Part shown: positions 10,212-20,202 of the stretch, in pieces
Numbering within the stretch: the stretch's first letter is position 1
Layout of the letters: each line of letters begins with the position of its first letter
From: Lepidurus packardi
Lineage: Eukaryota > Arthropoda > Branchiopoda > Notostraca > Triopsidae
Direction: 5' to 3'
Length of the DNA stretch: 64,000 nucleotides
NCBI GenBank assembly: GCA_023053545.1
Contig: JAKZAN010000003.1
Coordinates: 72,001 to 136,000 of the forward strand
Program-made: the position numbers and the translations under genes
Notes under the pieces: generated by a model
What the model saw: the letters and a program-made list of their open reading frames with translations, nothing else
Database searches by the model: none
What the model was told of the DNA's origin: nothing

Positions 10212-11612
10212 AGTATAGGTACCACCATTACTGCAACCTCCATTACTGCAGCACCAATAGGAAGCCTCCATTTCCCCCAAGCCCCGCCCCTTTTACGGCT
10301 GCACCAATAGGATGCCTCCATTTCTCCCCTAGTCCCCGCCCTGACGCCTGCGCAGTATGGTTTGACAACACCAAGTCCCTAGCGTTTCCGCCACTTTCAC
10401 GTTGGCGCTGTCCTCACAATTGAGCAGCTCTCGTGTCGACAACAGTGTCCTCCGCCAACAAAATTAATTACCATTAAAGTTAAAGACACTTTTTCGGACT
10501 CGACATTAAAGTTAAAGACACTTTTTCTGGATTACCATTAAAGTTAAAGACACTTTTTCAGATTCGACATTAAAGTTAAAGACACTTTTTCGGACTCGAC
10601 ATTAAAGTTTTTGACACTTTTTCAGGATTACCATTAAAGTTAAAGACACTTTTTCAGAATCAACATTAAAGTTAAGGACACTTTTTCGAGAATAGACATT
10701 AAAGTTAAAGACACTTTTCAAGATTCATCATTAAAGTTAAAGACACTTTTTCAGGATTACCATTAAAGTTAAAGACACTTTTTCAGATTCGACATTAAAG
10801 TTAATGACACTTTTTCGGAGATAGACATTTAAGTTAAAGACACTTTTTGTAAGTTTAACCTTTGAAATGTATTTTCTTTCAACAAATACAATTACAAATT
10901 CATTCAAAATAATGGTTGGTGGTTTCACTACACTGTAAGATTTTTTGGAGAGTGTGCCATCATGCTCATCAGGCTATCAACTGTTGCACACACACTGATA
11001 ACACCAACTCACCAACTCTTGCGTTTGCACAGCCCCTCTGGCTAGGGTGCTTGTCAGCTCACACTCATGTGTTTGACACCCCCCTCAAGCTGCTGTGTTG
11101 GTCAATCCCCACTCTTCCATAGGCATGATTCCTCAGATGGGCGAGCTTGACAACCCCCACTCTGACATCTGTGCAACCCTTAGGCTGAACGGTTTCAAAA
11201 TCCCCAATTCTCACAACCGCACACACACACACTCATTCCAACCAGTGTTTGACAAACTCAAGGCTATCACCAGCACGTCTCCTGTTTATGAAACCAGTGG
11301 AACCAACACAGATCAACACGGTGGTTCAATAAACTCTGCTAGAGCATAAGAATGGCTGAAGACTTGGCTGTAGTCTATTTGAGATTAGTTGACAGCATCC
11401 CTGTGGAGTTAACTTCATGTTTTATTAATTCCAAATTATCACAGAACAATTTTTACTATCGACATTTCACATGGGGAAATGACCATGATCAAGACTGGCC
11501 CTTTGACACGATGGGGGTTTTCTTCAATCATTTAGCCCACTCAATCCGAAAATATCGAGTTTTAACATGGGGTGATCCTTCGTTTGAAATTCTCTCACAA
11601 GGACTTCAACAA
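10212..11612. repeat. Left terminal inverted repeat of Polinton 2
   Basis: An inverted match to 22977-24293, diverged by substitutions and small indels. The outer 230 bases carry paired CCAATAGGA boxes, CCCCGCCCC GC boxes and a CTGCGCAG element. Then come the 32-bp minisatellite (10472-10850), an AACCTTTGAA motif (10857) and a CA-rich tract, before the 147-codon gene. Confidence 0.85.
10472..10850. repeat. 32-bp minisatellite in left terminal repeat
   Basis: About 12 tandem units of CATTAAAGTTAAAGACAC followed by TTTTTCAGATTCGA-type linkers, with starts spaced 30-32 bases apart (for example 10472, 10504, 10536, 10568, 10600). No open frame of note runs through it. Confidence 0.9.
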
Positions 11613-11795
11613 CCTATTGAGAACTTGGTGGGATACAACTGCCCTGCAGTCAACGAAATTTTTATCCCTTTTGAACCACCCTATTGTCCTAAACATAAAA
11701 CAACCCCGACTCTTTGTACGCTGTTCCAAACCTACAAATTCACTTATTGGTTAACCCGAGATGTAGAACGAATTAATGTAAATACAAAATTGTGA
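11352..11795 (+). CDS. Terminal-repeat protein of Polinton 2, 147 residues, unknown
   Basis: The full-length homologue of the gene at 7430-7873, with the same 147-residue length and about 15 substitutions. The start ATG at 11352 follows AGCATAAGA, which is conserved between copies. Its 5' half lies in the terminal repeat, so a related (truncated) frame exists at the right end. The intergenic space to the convergent ATPase is only 81 bases. The protein is soluble-looking, Trp/Asn/Asp-rich in its middle (TWGNDHDQDW) and has no motif I can assign. I do not know it as one of the named Polinton core proteins. Confidence 0.7.
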   Translation: MAEDLAVVYLRLVDSIPVELTSCFINSKLSQNNFYYRHFTWGNDHDQDWPFDTMGVFFNHLAHSIRKYRVLTWGDPSFEILSQGLQQPIENLVGYNCPAVNEIFIPFEPPYCPKHKTTPTLCTLFQTYKFTYWLTRDVERINVNTKL

Positions 11796-11876
11796 AAAAT
11801 AATCGAGACTAATATTTGAAAGATATCACCACATTTTACATCAAACATCTGAAAAACATGTTTATAACAAAATGTT

Positions 11877-12539
11877 TTATTTTCGTGAAACTTTTACAGG
11901 TTGGTGCACTCTTTCGTATACAATAGGCTCGCCTTTCGCGTTGAAAACGTCTGACATAAGACGATGAGTGTCAGGAGTGTTGGGATCGAAGGAGAGCATC
12001 AAATAAGAGTAAGGTTCTTCACAGGCATGCTCGTACGCATCCATAAAATATCTCAGTTTACCAGGGAACATTTGAGCTCCAATAGCTCGAATTTGAGTAA
12101 CATCTCGAGCAGTTTTCATTAGAAACATGTGGGAGCAATTAAGAGAGATGGTGCGAAGGTTGCTATAAAACGGGTTTTGTGTAATCATGATGACGGAGAT
12201 ATTGGCATGGTGGGAATGTTTGGTAAAGATGTTCTCCAATGCTTTTGATTTACCATCTATAGTTTCCATCAGATCATCCAGAATGAGTAAACTGTTGGCT
12301 GGTAAAGTTTCTTTAATATCATTTTCGTCAAACCCGGCTTGAAAAGTAATATTGTCCAACTCCGACTGGAGTTGTGCAAAAAGCGGTTGCCACGCTCCAT
12401 AGCAATAGCGTATACGTTCAGGACAGGGAGTGAACATTGACGATAGTTGTCGAAGCAGCTGGGCTACCACCTCGCTTTTACCCGATTGTGAAGGACCTGC
12501 AATGAGGATACGCACTGGATGTCTAAACAACGCCTCCAT
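11877..12539 (-). CDS. Polinton DNA-packaging ATPase (FtsK/HerA, A32-like)
   Basis: A 220-residue protein with Walker A GPSQSGKS at residues 15-22, Walker B LLILDDL at about 85-91 and a following ITQNPF sensor-like motif at about 118. This is the size and motif order of the genome-packaging ATPases of Polintons, adintoviruses and the wider PRD1-adenovirus lineage. These ATPases pump the DNA genome into the capsid. It is transcribed opposite to the capsid genes. It shares a 96-base intergenic region with the divergent polymerase gene and converges on the 147-codon gene. The TAA stop is embedded in AATAAAA, so the poly(A) signal overlaps the coding end. The frame is intact. Confidence 0.92.
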   Translation of the reverse strand: MEALFRHPVRILIAGPSQSGKSEVVAQLLRQLSSMFTPCPERIRYCYGAWQPLFAQLQSELDNITFQAGFDENDIKETLPANSLLILDDLMETIDGKSKALENIFTKHSHHANISVIMITQNPFYSNLRTISLNCSHMFLMKTARDVTQIRAIGAQMFPGKLRYFMDAYEHACEEPYSYLMLSFDPNTPDTHRLMSDVFNAKGEPIVYERVHQPVKVSRK

Positions 12540-12635
12540 ACTAACAAATGAGTTCCTCCTCTTCTAGTTCCGAGTCTTTAAGCACTAACACACCATGAAA
12601 ATCGTGCTCAGTAGCCCTCGAGACAGCGTTTGACA
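12540..12635. promoter_or_regulatory. Short divergent region between ATPase and polymerase genes
   Basis: Only 96 bases separate the divergent start codons, so both genes must share a bidirectional promoter or start transcription inside each other. No clear TATA box is visible. Confidence 0.4.
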
Positions 12636-15600
12636 ATGAATTCTGAATATAGTCCAATCTTAGGCGATTTGATTTGTGAATTGGGTATTGATGTTGATGA
12701 GGATGACGAGTCACAAGCAGGTGCTGGCGAAGAATTCCCCGCTCCACACCCATCAATCCGTACTCGAACTCTCAATCGCGGCATCAAGCGTCGACAACGA
12801 CGTTTGAAACGTCGTCGTCAAATTTTAAACCCTCTGCCAACGATCGCCCTTTCACCACCCCCTCCAACAAGTGTTGCAGAACCTCTCACACCCAATATAC
12901 CCCCACCGCAATCGATTGAATCTAACCACAATGAATTTTTTGAATTGAATAGTACACTAGCTGGACATTTGCGGGAATATCGATTGATTGTTGGACCTGA
13001 GCGTTACCCGATTGTAACAGCCGAACAATTGATGAGCGAGTATAGTTCACAAATTCTCGGATTATTGAAAGCTCAACTACGAAAGAGTTTGTCTGTGAAA
13101 ATCAAATTTGTAGTTCATAGCGTTATGAGTAAAATCATAAACACTCCTGAAATCAACCGCAGCGAACGCTACCCCCGTTTTTTCCACAGTGTGTATGTTA
13201 TCGTGCTCCCAACTTCAGATTTAAATCAAGTTATGCAAAATGCATTTGATCATATTGCCAACGTGATCCACAATCGTCAGAATCAAGCTGGTTCTGGTTG
13301 GCGGATGGAGTACATTAGTGAGCTTCGAGCTTCAGTGACCACGTTTGTTCCTATGGCGGGTAGTGGTAACGATTCTCACCAGATACGGTTACCTACCAAC
13401 ATCGCTAAACGCAAAGCTGTTGTTAATATCGCACGTTGCGGCAATCAATGTTTTGTCTATGCTGTCAAAGCAGTGCTAGCTCGCCAACATGCAACCGATT
13501 CAAATTCCCCGTTTTTTATACAGAATCATAGTGCTAAAAGCTTAGACGCTCTCTTCGCCCGTTATCCCGACAGATTACCGACCATTAATCCACAAGTGCT
13601 AACCTATCCTGTTAAAATTCAAGACATAACTGCTTTTGAAGAAGCCCATTCAATCGCTATTAATATCTTAGCTTTTGATACTTTACCGTTTGGATGTTTT
13701 GACGAGAGTGATGAAGAAGCAGAAAATCCTAAACGCTCTAAACTCCCACCAACCCTTGTTGCCACCCCTCGAAATATTTATCCTTTTCGTATTTCTGGGA
13801 AAACCTTTTTCAAACCCAACACCACCCTCTGCCAAGAACCGGTTAATCTTTTGTATACATGCACCGGTCCGGGACAAGGACATTTCTGGCCTATTCTTTC
13901 ACCAAATCGTTTGTTGGGTAAAGATCAACTACATAAGGATCATTATTGTCTCAAATGTCTAAACGCGTTTAAAAGTTCCCGGTCCCTAGATGCTCATAAA
14001 ATGTACTGTTTGGAAAACAAACAAAAAGCAGTTCGACTCCCCACTCCTGGGAAGAACGATTTTGTTCAGATGCGATGTTTTAATGCAGCACAACGTGCCC
14101 CTTACATAGCTTTTGCCGATTTTGAATCTCTTTTAGTTTCTTATGATCCAACTGATGAAGAACACTCTCCCGTCAATCAAAAGCTTCATCGTCACGAAGC
14201 TCTATCTTTTTGTTATTTGGTGCTCGACCTGCAGGGGAGTGAAGTGGCATACCAGCGCTATGTTGGCCCTAATGCAGGTCAGATTTTCCTACAAAACATC
14301 TTAGAAACAGCAGCAAATCTTGAACAAGTGGTGCGCTCAACAAATTTTCCCCTCAATGAAAAAGATGTGTCAATGGCAATAAGAGCCCGACATACAGCTA
14401 CTATATGCGTACACTGCAAGAAACCCTTACCCCAAGATTTGTCCGAGCGTATGATAGATCATGATCATTTTGACGGTTCTTTCCGGGGTATTGCTCACCG
14501 AGGTTGTAATCTCCATTGTAAATTGGAAAACTACGAATTACCTGTCTACTTCCACAATTTACAGTAAGTATCTGTGAAAACCGATAAACCGAATCCAAAT
14601 AATCTGTTGTTTCTAGGAATTACGATGGACATTTCATCTGTCAAGCATTGGAGCATTACGGGCAAGACATTGACATTATCCCCAAATCCATGGAAAAGTT
14701 CTTGACTTTTAAAGTTGATAACGTTCGCTTTCTGGACAGTCTTCAATTTATGAACACTAGTTTGGAACGTTGGGCTCAAGTTCTCTTGAAAAAGGGGCTC
14801 CACTCCTTTCAATGTTTGAACCGTGCGGCTGCGGTAGCGGGGAATCAAGAGAAACTCAAACTCTTAGCGCGCAAAGGGATATTTCCCTACGAGTTCATGA
14901 CTAGTCTGACAGCTCTCGATTTACCACATTTACCATCCCAACTGGCCTTTTTCTCCACCCTAACTGGTTGCTCAGTTTCAGATGAGGATTACATTCATGC
15001 ACAAAACGTTTGGGATACTTTCCAATGTCGCACATTACGCGACTATCACAACTTGTATTTAGAGTGCGATGTCCGCATTCTAGCCGACTGCTTTTCCACC
15101 TTACGTCAAACAACCTATCACCATTCGGGTTTGGATGTAGCCCATTTTTACAGCATTTCGCATTTTAGCTGGAACGCCTGTTTGTACACAACGGGGGTGA
15201 CGATGGAACTTATGACCGATGTAACCATGCATAGTATGGTTAAACAAAACGTGCGAGGGGGGCTAACCATGGTGTCCCAACGTCATGCTGTAGCCAATTT
15301 ACCAGACTTGCCGCATTATGATCCTACACGCCCTAATAGCTCCATCGAATATATCGATGCTAACAACTTGTATGGATGGGCGATGGTTCAAGCTTTACCC
15401 ACCGATGGAATTTGCTGGTTATCAACCAAAGAATGCCCCAGTTTGAACGAAATCCTCTCGTTAACCCCAGATTCGCTCTATGGTTATGCTCTACTAGTCG
15501 ACATGGAATATCCTGCCCATTTACACGAAGAACACGACGATTTTCCCTTTCTCCCCCGCAAAGAACAAATAACATGGGATATGCTAAGCCCCGCAATCCA

Positions 15601-16693
15601 AGAGCAATATCTGAAAGATGGGAAAACATTTCCCTCTCGGGTTGAAAAACTATGTGTCACCTTAAACGCTAAAGAAAAATATCTGATTCATTACAGAATG
15701 TTGCAGCTGGCTTTAAGTCACGGATTGTTAGTGACCCGAATGCATGGTGGTATCAGATTTCGTCAGACAACGCTGTTTCAGCCCTACATCGAATGCAACA
15801 CCGCTTTGCGAGCTGCCGCCACCAATGACGCTGATCGTGAATCGTTCAAACTGATGAATAATTCCATCTTTGGTAAAATCATTCTAACTTAAACTCATAC
15901 TTTTGACTAACCTTCGGTTAACATTTCAGGTAAAACTGTAGAAAACGTAGACAACCGAGTCAACATCTACGTAATAAACAACGAGAAAACTCTTGTGAGT
16001 TTAACAGCCAGTCCAGCCTTCAGCCATGCACGACGCATTTCGAATGATTTAGCACTCATCCAGATGAGAAAAACCGACGTTTTTTATAACAAACCAATTC
16101 TTGTAGGTTTTGCAATATTGGAATTAGCCAAAATGCATATGTACGATTTCCACTACAACATTATTCGCCCACATTTTGGTTCGCGCTGCCGCTTGGTTTT
16201 TACCGATACCGACAGTTTTTGCTACAGTGTGGAAAGCCCTACCGGATTCTGGGAAGAGATGTGTCATCGTCTAACCACCCACTTTGATACCTCCAACCAA
16301 CATCCATCCAGTCCATATTACTATGCTGACAACGATAAACGTCTAGGCATGTTTAAGAACGAGGCTGGACAAAACCGTATTGTGGAAATTGTAGCTTTAC
16401 GACCCAAACTCTATTGTATACGTTTTGACACGGGTGAAGAACAACGAAAGGCCAAGGGCACTACCCGAGAAGCCACCCGTCGTGAATTATCGTTAGACCT
16501 TTACCGTCAAGTGTTGTATGGTGAGCGCAGCGAGGTATATACTACCAATACCACTCTCCGCTCATTCAACCATCAAATTTATACTTATCAAACTCGTAAA
16601 TTGTCATTGTCTGCTCTTGATGATAAACGTTTCTGGCTCCCAGATCTTGTTACCAGTCACGCTTACGGATATTGTAATGAAGATGATGAATAA
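12636..16693 (+). CDS. Polinton family B DNA polymerase (pPolB), three exons, 1315 residues
   Basis: Exons 12636-14563, 14617-15872 and 15930-16693. The introns are 53 and 57 bases, GT-AG, with TTTCTAG and TTTCAG acceptors. The joined length is exactly 1316 codons including the stop, and conserved motifs run across both junctions. N-terminal region: a disordered Arg/Pro segment, a Cys-containing region typical of Polinton polymerases (about 270-350), and a C2H2-like finger. Exonuclease motif I is FADFES; exonuclease II is at the first junction (HNL/YDGHF); exonuclease III includes YLECDVRILAD. Polymerase motif A is IDANNLYGW, B is MNNSIFGK (second junction), C is DTDSF. All catalytic acids are present. 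The enzyme would replicate the element by protein-primed synthesis from the termini. The start is the ATG at 12636; the TAA lies in GAATAAAG, overlapping the poly(A) signal. Confidence 0.93.
14564..14616 (+). other. Intron 1 of the DNA polymerase gene
   Basis: 53 bases, GTAAGT donor and TTTCTAG acceptor. Removing it restores the frame through the exonuclease II motif. Reading through would stop at a TAA one codon in. Confidence 0.9.
15873..15929 (+). other. Intron 2 of the DNA polymerase gene
   Basis: 57 bases, GTAAAA donor and CATTTCAG acceptor. It falls inside polymerase motif B. Removing it joins MNNSIFGK to the following TVEN in frame. Confidence 0.9.
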
Positions 16694-16738
16694 AGTTTAA
16701 ATTGTGTCTATAACCCATGTCTAGTTTAGTTGTCACTC

Positions 16739-16748
16739 AACCTTTGAA
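16739..16748 (+). promoter_or_regulatory. AACCTTTGAA motif before the small structural genes
   Basis: The 10-mer AACCTTTGAA occurs here, at 22090 and 22116 (before the protease gene) and at 10857 (in the left terminal repeat), always outside coding sequence. A candidate transcription signal of the element. Confidence 0.45.
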
Positions 16749-16756
16749 GCTGCAAG

Positions 16757-16900
16757 ATGGTTCATGATAAAAGATTTGGGAAGAAATGGCGCACTCGCTG
16801 TCGACAGGTTGCCACGCAAACCCTTCAAACTCTAGCTGAATGGTTGTCGATTATGACGCGTCTTATTTTAGCCTTTAAAGCGCGATCTTCGAGTGGGTAA
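16757..16900 (+). CDS. Small basic Polinton protein, 47 residues (hypothetical)
   Basis: An ATG ten bases after the AACCTTTGAA motif opens a 47-codon frame ending in TAA at 16898. The product starts with a Lys/Arg-rich segment (KRFGKKWRTRCR), followed by an amphipathic Leu/Trp/Ile stretch and a short basic tail. This size and pattern would suit a core or membrane-active virion peptide of the adenovirus pX kind, but that is inference from composition only. Without it, 253 bases between polymerase and the next gene would be empty in an otherwise compact element. Confidence 0.45.
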   Translation: MVHDKRFGKKWRTRCRQVATQTLQTLAEWLSIMTRLILAFKARSSSG

Positions 16901-16946
16901 ACCTTTAGTCGCACACTGGCTTTAGAGGTAAACAGACAACGAGAGG

Positions 16947-17324
16947 ATGTGTCTTAAACAGGTGAAGAAATACAAACCTTATTTGAAAACTTTATGTCGC
17001 TGTCAGCCCAAACTCCGTCAAATTATCCTTCAGAACGCTGACCGACCCCTTATTAACGTTATTTGCGAAATCATCTTGAATTTAGTCAAGGGTGTTATCC
17101 CTCTTCAGGAAAAAGAGAAACAAAAGCTACGTCGTTTCAAGTCTATTCTTCGAGATTTGGCTCAATCCAAACAGAGTTTCCGCTATCGTCATAAACGAAT
17201 AGTACAGAAGGGTGGAGGATTTATTTTAAACGTACTTAACCCCGCTTTAGCTTTTTTACGTCGCCATGGCCAAAGCAGCGCGTCCCATGCGGTTAGTGCC
17301 GCTAGACATAGCCAACAAAATTGA
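16947..17324 (+). CDS. Conserved small basic Polinton protein, 125 residues
   Basis: A strongly basic protein with many Lys/Arg and several Cys in the first 20 residues. A central amphipathic stretch is followed by EKEKQKLRRFKSILRDLA, then RHKRIVQKGGGF near the C terminus. This architecture (ILQ-ADRPLI, then LRRFK, then QKGGF) is one I associate with a small protein found next to capsid genes in many Polintons. I believe it is a structural or DNA-binding component, but the exact family name is uncertain. It overlaps the next gene by 59 bases in another frame. The C-terminal tail after the GGGF motif is therefore constrained by two frames. Confidence 0.65.
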   Translation: MCLKQVKKYKPYLKTLCRCQPKLRQIILQNADRPLINVICEIILNLVKGVIPLQEKEKQKLRRFKSILRDLAQSKQSFRYRHKRIVQKGGGFILNVLNPALAFLRRHGQSSASHAVSAARHSQQN

Positions 17325-18126
17325 TCAAGTTTTGCATCGGGAATCGCAGTCTGCCATAAAACCGCCCCCCAGTTTCAAACTAACAGAATTTTATCGGGCG
17401 GAAGAGGAAATGCGGAATATTCTCAATAATCCTGAATTAAGCATTGAGAATAAGTTGCACCTGTTTGAAAAAACGTTTCAACGCTACAAGGCTGCTCACC
17501 CAGGTCATGAGAGGGCTGCATCGTCAACACATGTTTCTTTACCCTCTGTTCCCACGGTTCCATCTTTAAAACATGAGGGTGTTGAGAGTGATTTAACACC
17601 CACACGTGTAAACCACACTCGCAGCTTTTCACCACAACCTTTTCAAACACCAATTAATAACATTTCTAAACCCGACATGTATGACAGTCCATTGCAGTCA
17701 AGTGTTGAAGAGACCCCCAGCGTTACCCAATTTATGGTTAAAGTGGACGACCAATATCGTGAGAAAGCGTTGACAGCTAGCGAGTATCTTACAAAACCTG
17801 AATATGCACACATAATTACAGTTAATCCTGACAGTACTCTAAAACTATATGGGGAAACTATAGAAAACAGCCATGTGTCAGATTACATGAGAGATCTCTT
17901 TTCACACAGCAAGGGTCGCTTTTTACCTCGAATGGATGATTTTTCACGCGCGTTAGCTGATATTAATTTTCCCACCCAGCTTATTGTTAAAGAGAAACGG
18001 CTAAAAGAGATTGAACGTTTGAAACTGCTCCATTCGCGCGGTATCACTCCACCCAGCCCTAGAGTCACCCGATCGTATAAACGCGCTCGAGCTGGATCAA
18101 GTCCTCAGTGGCAAAATTTAGCTTGA
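17266..18126 (+). CDS. Polinton protein of unknown function, 286 residues
   Basis: Starts inside the preceding gene and ends one base before the integrase ATG. The N-terminal third has a helical Glu/Lys-rich region (FYRAEEEMRNIL, then ENKLHLFEKTFQRYK). The middle is low-complexity Ser/Thr/Pro. The last third is again charged and helical, ending in a basic Arg/Lys tail with PPSPRVTRSYKR. No catalytic motif seen. Proteins of this length and layout sit at this place in other Polintons, and a structural or scaffolding role is a guess. The frame is intact. Confidence 0.65.
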   Translation: MAKAARPMRLVPLDIANKIDQVLHRESQSAIKPPPSFKLTEFYRAEEEMRNILNNPELSIENKLHLFEKTFQRYKAAHPGHERAASSTHVSLPSVPTVPSLKHEGVESDLTPTRVNHTRSFSPQPFQTPINNISKPDMYDSPLQSSVEETPSVTQFMVKVDDQYREKALTASEYLTKPEYAHIITVNPDSTLKLYGETIENSHVSDYMRDLFSHSKGRFLPRMDDFSRALADINFPTQLIVKEKRLKEIERLKLLHSRGITPPSPRVTRSYKRARAGSSPQWQNLA

Positions 18127-18127
18127 A

Positions 18128-19336
18128 ATGGTAGAAAAGACATGGCTTACTCGAGACGATTGGCATCAACTCTATACGGATCCTTCGTCTTTGGGTGCTT
18201 ATGGTGGTTTACAACGTTTGTTGCGTTACGCCAAACAGCAATACCCGAAAGCCACTAATATTAACCTTGCCACCGCCCGTCAAGCTTTGAGCTATCTTAA
18301 TAGTTATACTCTACATCGGAACAATCCTCGTCGCTTTCCACGTCGATATGTAATCACTTCTACGCTTCATGATCTTTGGCAGGCTGATTTGGTTGATGTA
18401 CAACGCTGGAGTCGAATGAATAATGGAATGAACTTTCTTTTTACTATTATTGATGTTCATAGTCGTTATCTCTGGGTCTATCCTATCCCCAACAAGACTG
18501 GACCTACTGTACTCGCAACCTTACAACAACATATTACAAACACAAGATTAATACCCAAACATTTCAACACGGATCAGGGTACAGAATTTCTCAATCACGC
18601 GTTCCAAAAATATCTTAAAGACGTAGGTGTCAAATTTTATCTAACTCGGACTCAAGAAACTAAAGCACCGATTGTGGAACGAGTCCATCGCACCCTCCTA
18701 GAGCGAATCTCGCGTTACATGACTCAACATCATACCGAACGTTTCATAGATGTGTTGCCACAATTAGTGGATAACTACAATCGGAGTTACCATCGAACCA
18801 TTGGTCGGGCTCCTGTGGAAGTCACCGTGGAAAACCAAGATGAGGTAGCTCGACATATTCATAAGATGCGCAGTGCAGCTGTTAAAACTCGTCAGCCCAC
18901 CTTCAGTGTAGGTGATTACGTACGGATTAAAAACGATACAAAACCATTTTTTAATAAAGGCTATATTGTTCAAAACACATACGAGATATACAAGATTGAA
19001 ACGGTGAATCTTACTCAACCTGTAACTTACAATTTAGTTGATCTCCAAAATGAAGATATTATTGGTCAATTTTACGGTATTGAATTAACCCATGTGGCGC
19101 CACCTAACTTTAAAGCTTTGTACCCCATCGAAAAAGTGCTCAAACAACGTCGCAACTCGGTGGGTGAGACCGAGTACTATATAACATGGAAAGGTTGGCC
19201 AACCGAGTTCAATACTTGGGTAAACGCTCGAGAGTTAACACCTTTCTGGCAAGACTTTGTCCGCACACGGAAGACTTTAAAACCTCCCAGCAATCTGTAT
19301 TCGGGTCGCATGCGATCTAGTCGACAGTCACCATGA
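18128..19336 (+). CDS. Polinton integrase (retroviral-type RVE) with C-terminal chromodomain
   Basis: 402 residues. After an N-terminal basic/helical part with FPRRYVITS comes the catalytic core. The first Asp is in WQADLVD (about residue 91), the second in HFNTDQGTEF (about 140) and the Glu in APIVERVHRT (about 180), giving a D,D35-40,E site. The C-terminal part has an SH3-like DYVRIKND segment and a chromodomain with YYITWKGWPTEFNTWV (about residues 340-375), which in other elements steers integration to marked chromatin. It inserts the linear element DNA into the host genome. The stop TGA overlaps the next start codon (ATGA). Confidence 0.95.
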   Translation: MVEKTWLTRDDWHQLYTDPSSLGAYGGLQRLLRYAKQQYPKATNINLATARQALSYLNSYTLHRNNPRRFPRRYVITSTLHDLWQADLVDVQRWSRMNNGMNFLFTIIDVHSRYLWVYPIPNKTGPTVLATLQQHITNTRLIPKHFNTDQGTEFLNHAFQKYLKDVGVKFYLTRTQETKAPIVERVHRTLLERISRYMTQHHTERFIDVLPQLVDNYNRSYHRTIGRAPVEVTVENQDEVARHIHKMRSAAVKTRQPTFSVGDYVRIKNDTKPFFNKGYIVQNTYEIYKIETVNLTQPVTYNLVDLQNEDIIGQFYGIELTHVAPPNFKALYPIEKVLKQRRNSVGETEYYITWKGWPTEFNTWVNARELTPFWQDFVRTRKTLKPPSNLYSGRMRSSRQSP

Positions 19337-20202
19337 CCCACAATGAAAAGTATATCACGTTACCTTCTAACTCATCCATGTCGCATTATCCTCATAATAC
19401 TATGAGTAATTATCGAACTCTATTGTGTGAACCAATACATGTCCCTGTAGATGAGTATGAGGTGGCTTTGGTGGAATTTCTATTTGTGAACAGTATGCAT
19501 ACTTTAAGCGAAGAAGAGAATTTTATGATTGCACACAGTGAAATCAAATCTAAAAAACAGACTGATGGTTTAACCAAAGAAGTAGTAGAAATTTCATCGA
19601 AGGAAGAGCTAACTAAAATCAATTTACACAATTTGGAAGTGTACGATTCTATAGATCGGTTGGTGAGCGATCTCAACAGTGGTCTTGACCGTATGTTTCC
19701 GACTCTATCGGATAAATCTCGGAGAGTCGAATTTGTTTACCGTGACAAAAAGAAAACAGTGAGCTTGAAACTACCCCCGAGTTCCGATTTGGAAGCTTGC
19801 GAAATTATTTTACCGGCACGGGTTAAAGCTATCTTAGGGTTCATGGATCAGGACAAATTACGGGTGGTCAAAGGTCGTGGGGAATGTAATTCGAGTCTAA
19901 CACCAGATCTGAAAAGTGGTGCTCACAATTTATACGTTTATTGTGATATTATCCAATCGAGTTTCGTGGGGGATACCAGCGCTCCTCTTTTACGCACCAT
20001 CCCTCTTTCCACCGAAATGAGAGAGGGTGACCTAGTCTCAGTTAGTTTTAATCACAATTACTATATCCCCCTTAGTCGAGGTTACATTGATACAATTCAC
20101 ATCTATATTAAGACAGGTACTGGTCTACCTGTTTTATTCCAAGCTGGGACAGTGTCGGCTATACTACATCTACAACGAGTTCGCTCTCATGGCGCCTTTT
20201 AA
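19333..20202 (+). CDS. Polinton minor capsid (penton-like) protein, 289 residues
   Basis: The N terminus ITLPSNSSMSHYPHNT followed by a beta-rich region with EVALVEFLFVNS is a recognisable opening of Polinton minor capsid proteins, which have a jelly-roll fold and form the vertices. The downstream region is beta-rich with few helices. The start overlaps the integrase stop by four bases (ATGA), which suggests coupled translation or tight packing of separate transcripts. The C-terminal end overlaps the next gene by 14 bases. The frame is intact. Confidence 0.75.
   Translation: MTHNEKYITLPSNSSMSHYPHNTMSNYRTLLCEPIHVPVDEYEVALVEFLFVNSMHTLSEEENFMIAHSEIKSKKQTDGLTKEVVEISSKEELTKINLHNLEVYDSIDRLVSDLNSGLDRMFPTLSDKSRRVEFVYRDKKKTVSLKLPPSSDLEACEIILPARVKAILGFMDQDKLRVVKGRGECNSSLTPDLKSGAHNLYVYCDIIQSSFVGDTSAPLLRTIPLSTEMREGDLVSVSFNHNYYIPLSRGYIDTIHIYIKTGTGLPVLFQAGTVSAILHLQRVRSHGAF

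Noticed and set aside
9244-10321. Several 60-100-codon frames on both strands in the satellite arrays (also 24569-25297)
   Set aside because: They repeat with the 180-bp unit and follow its sequence changes; the same reading appears on both strands. Satellite, not genes.
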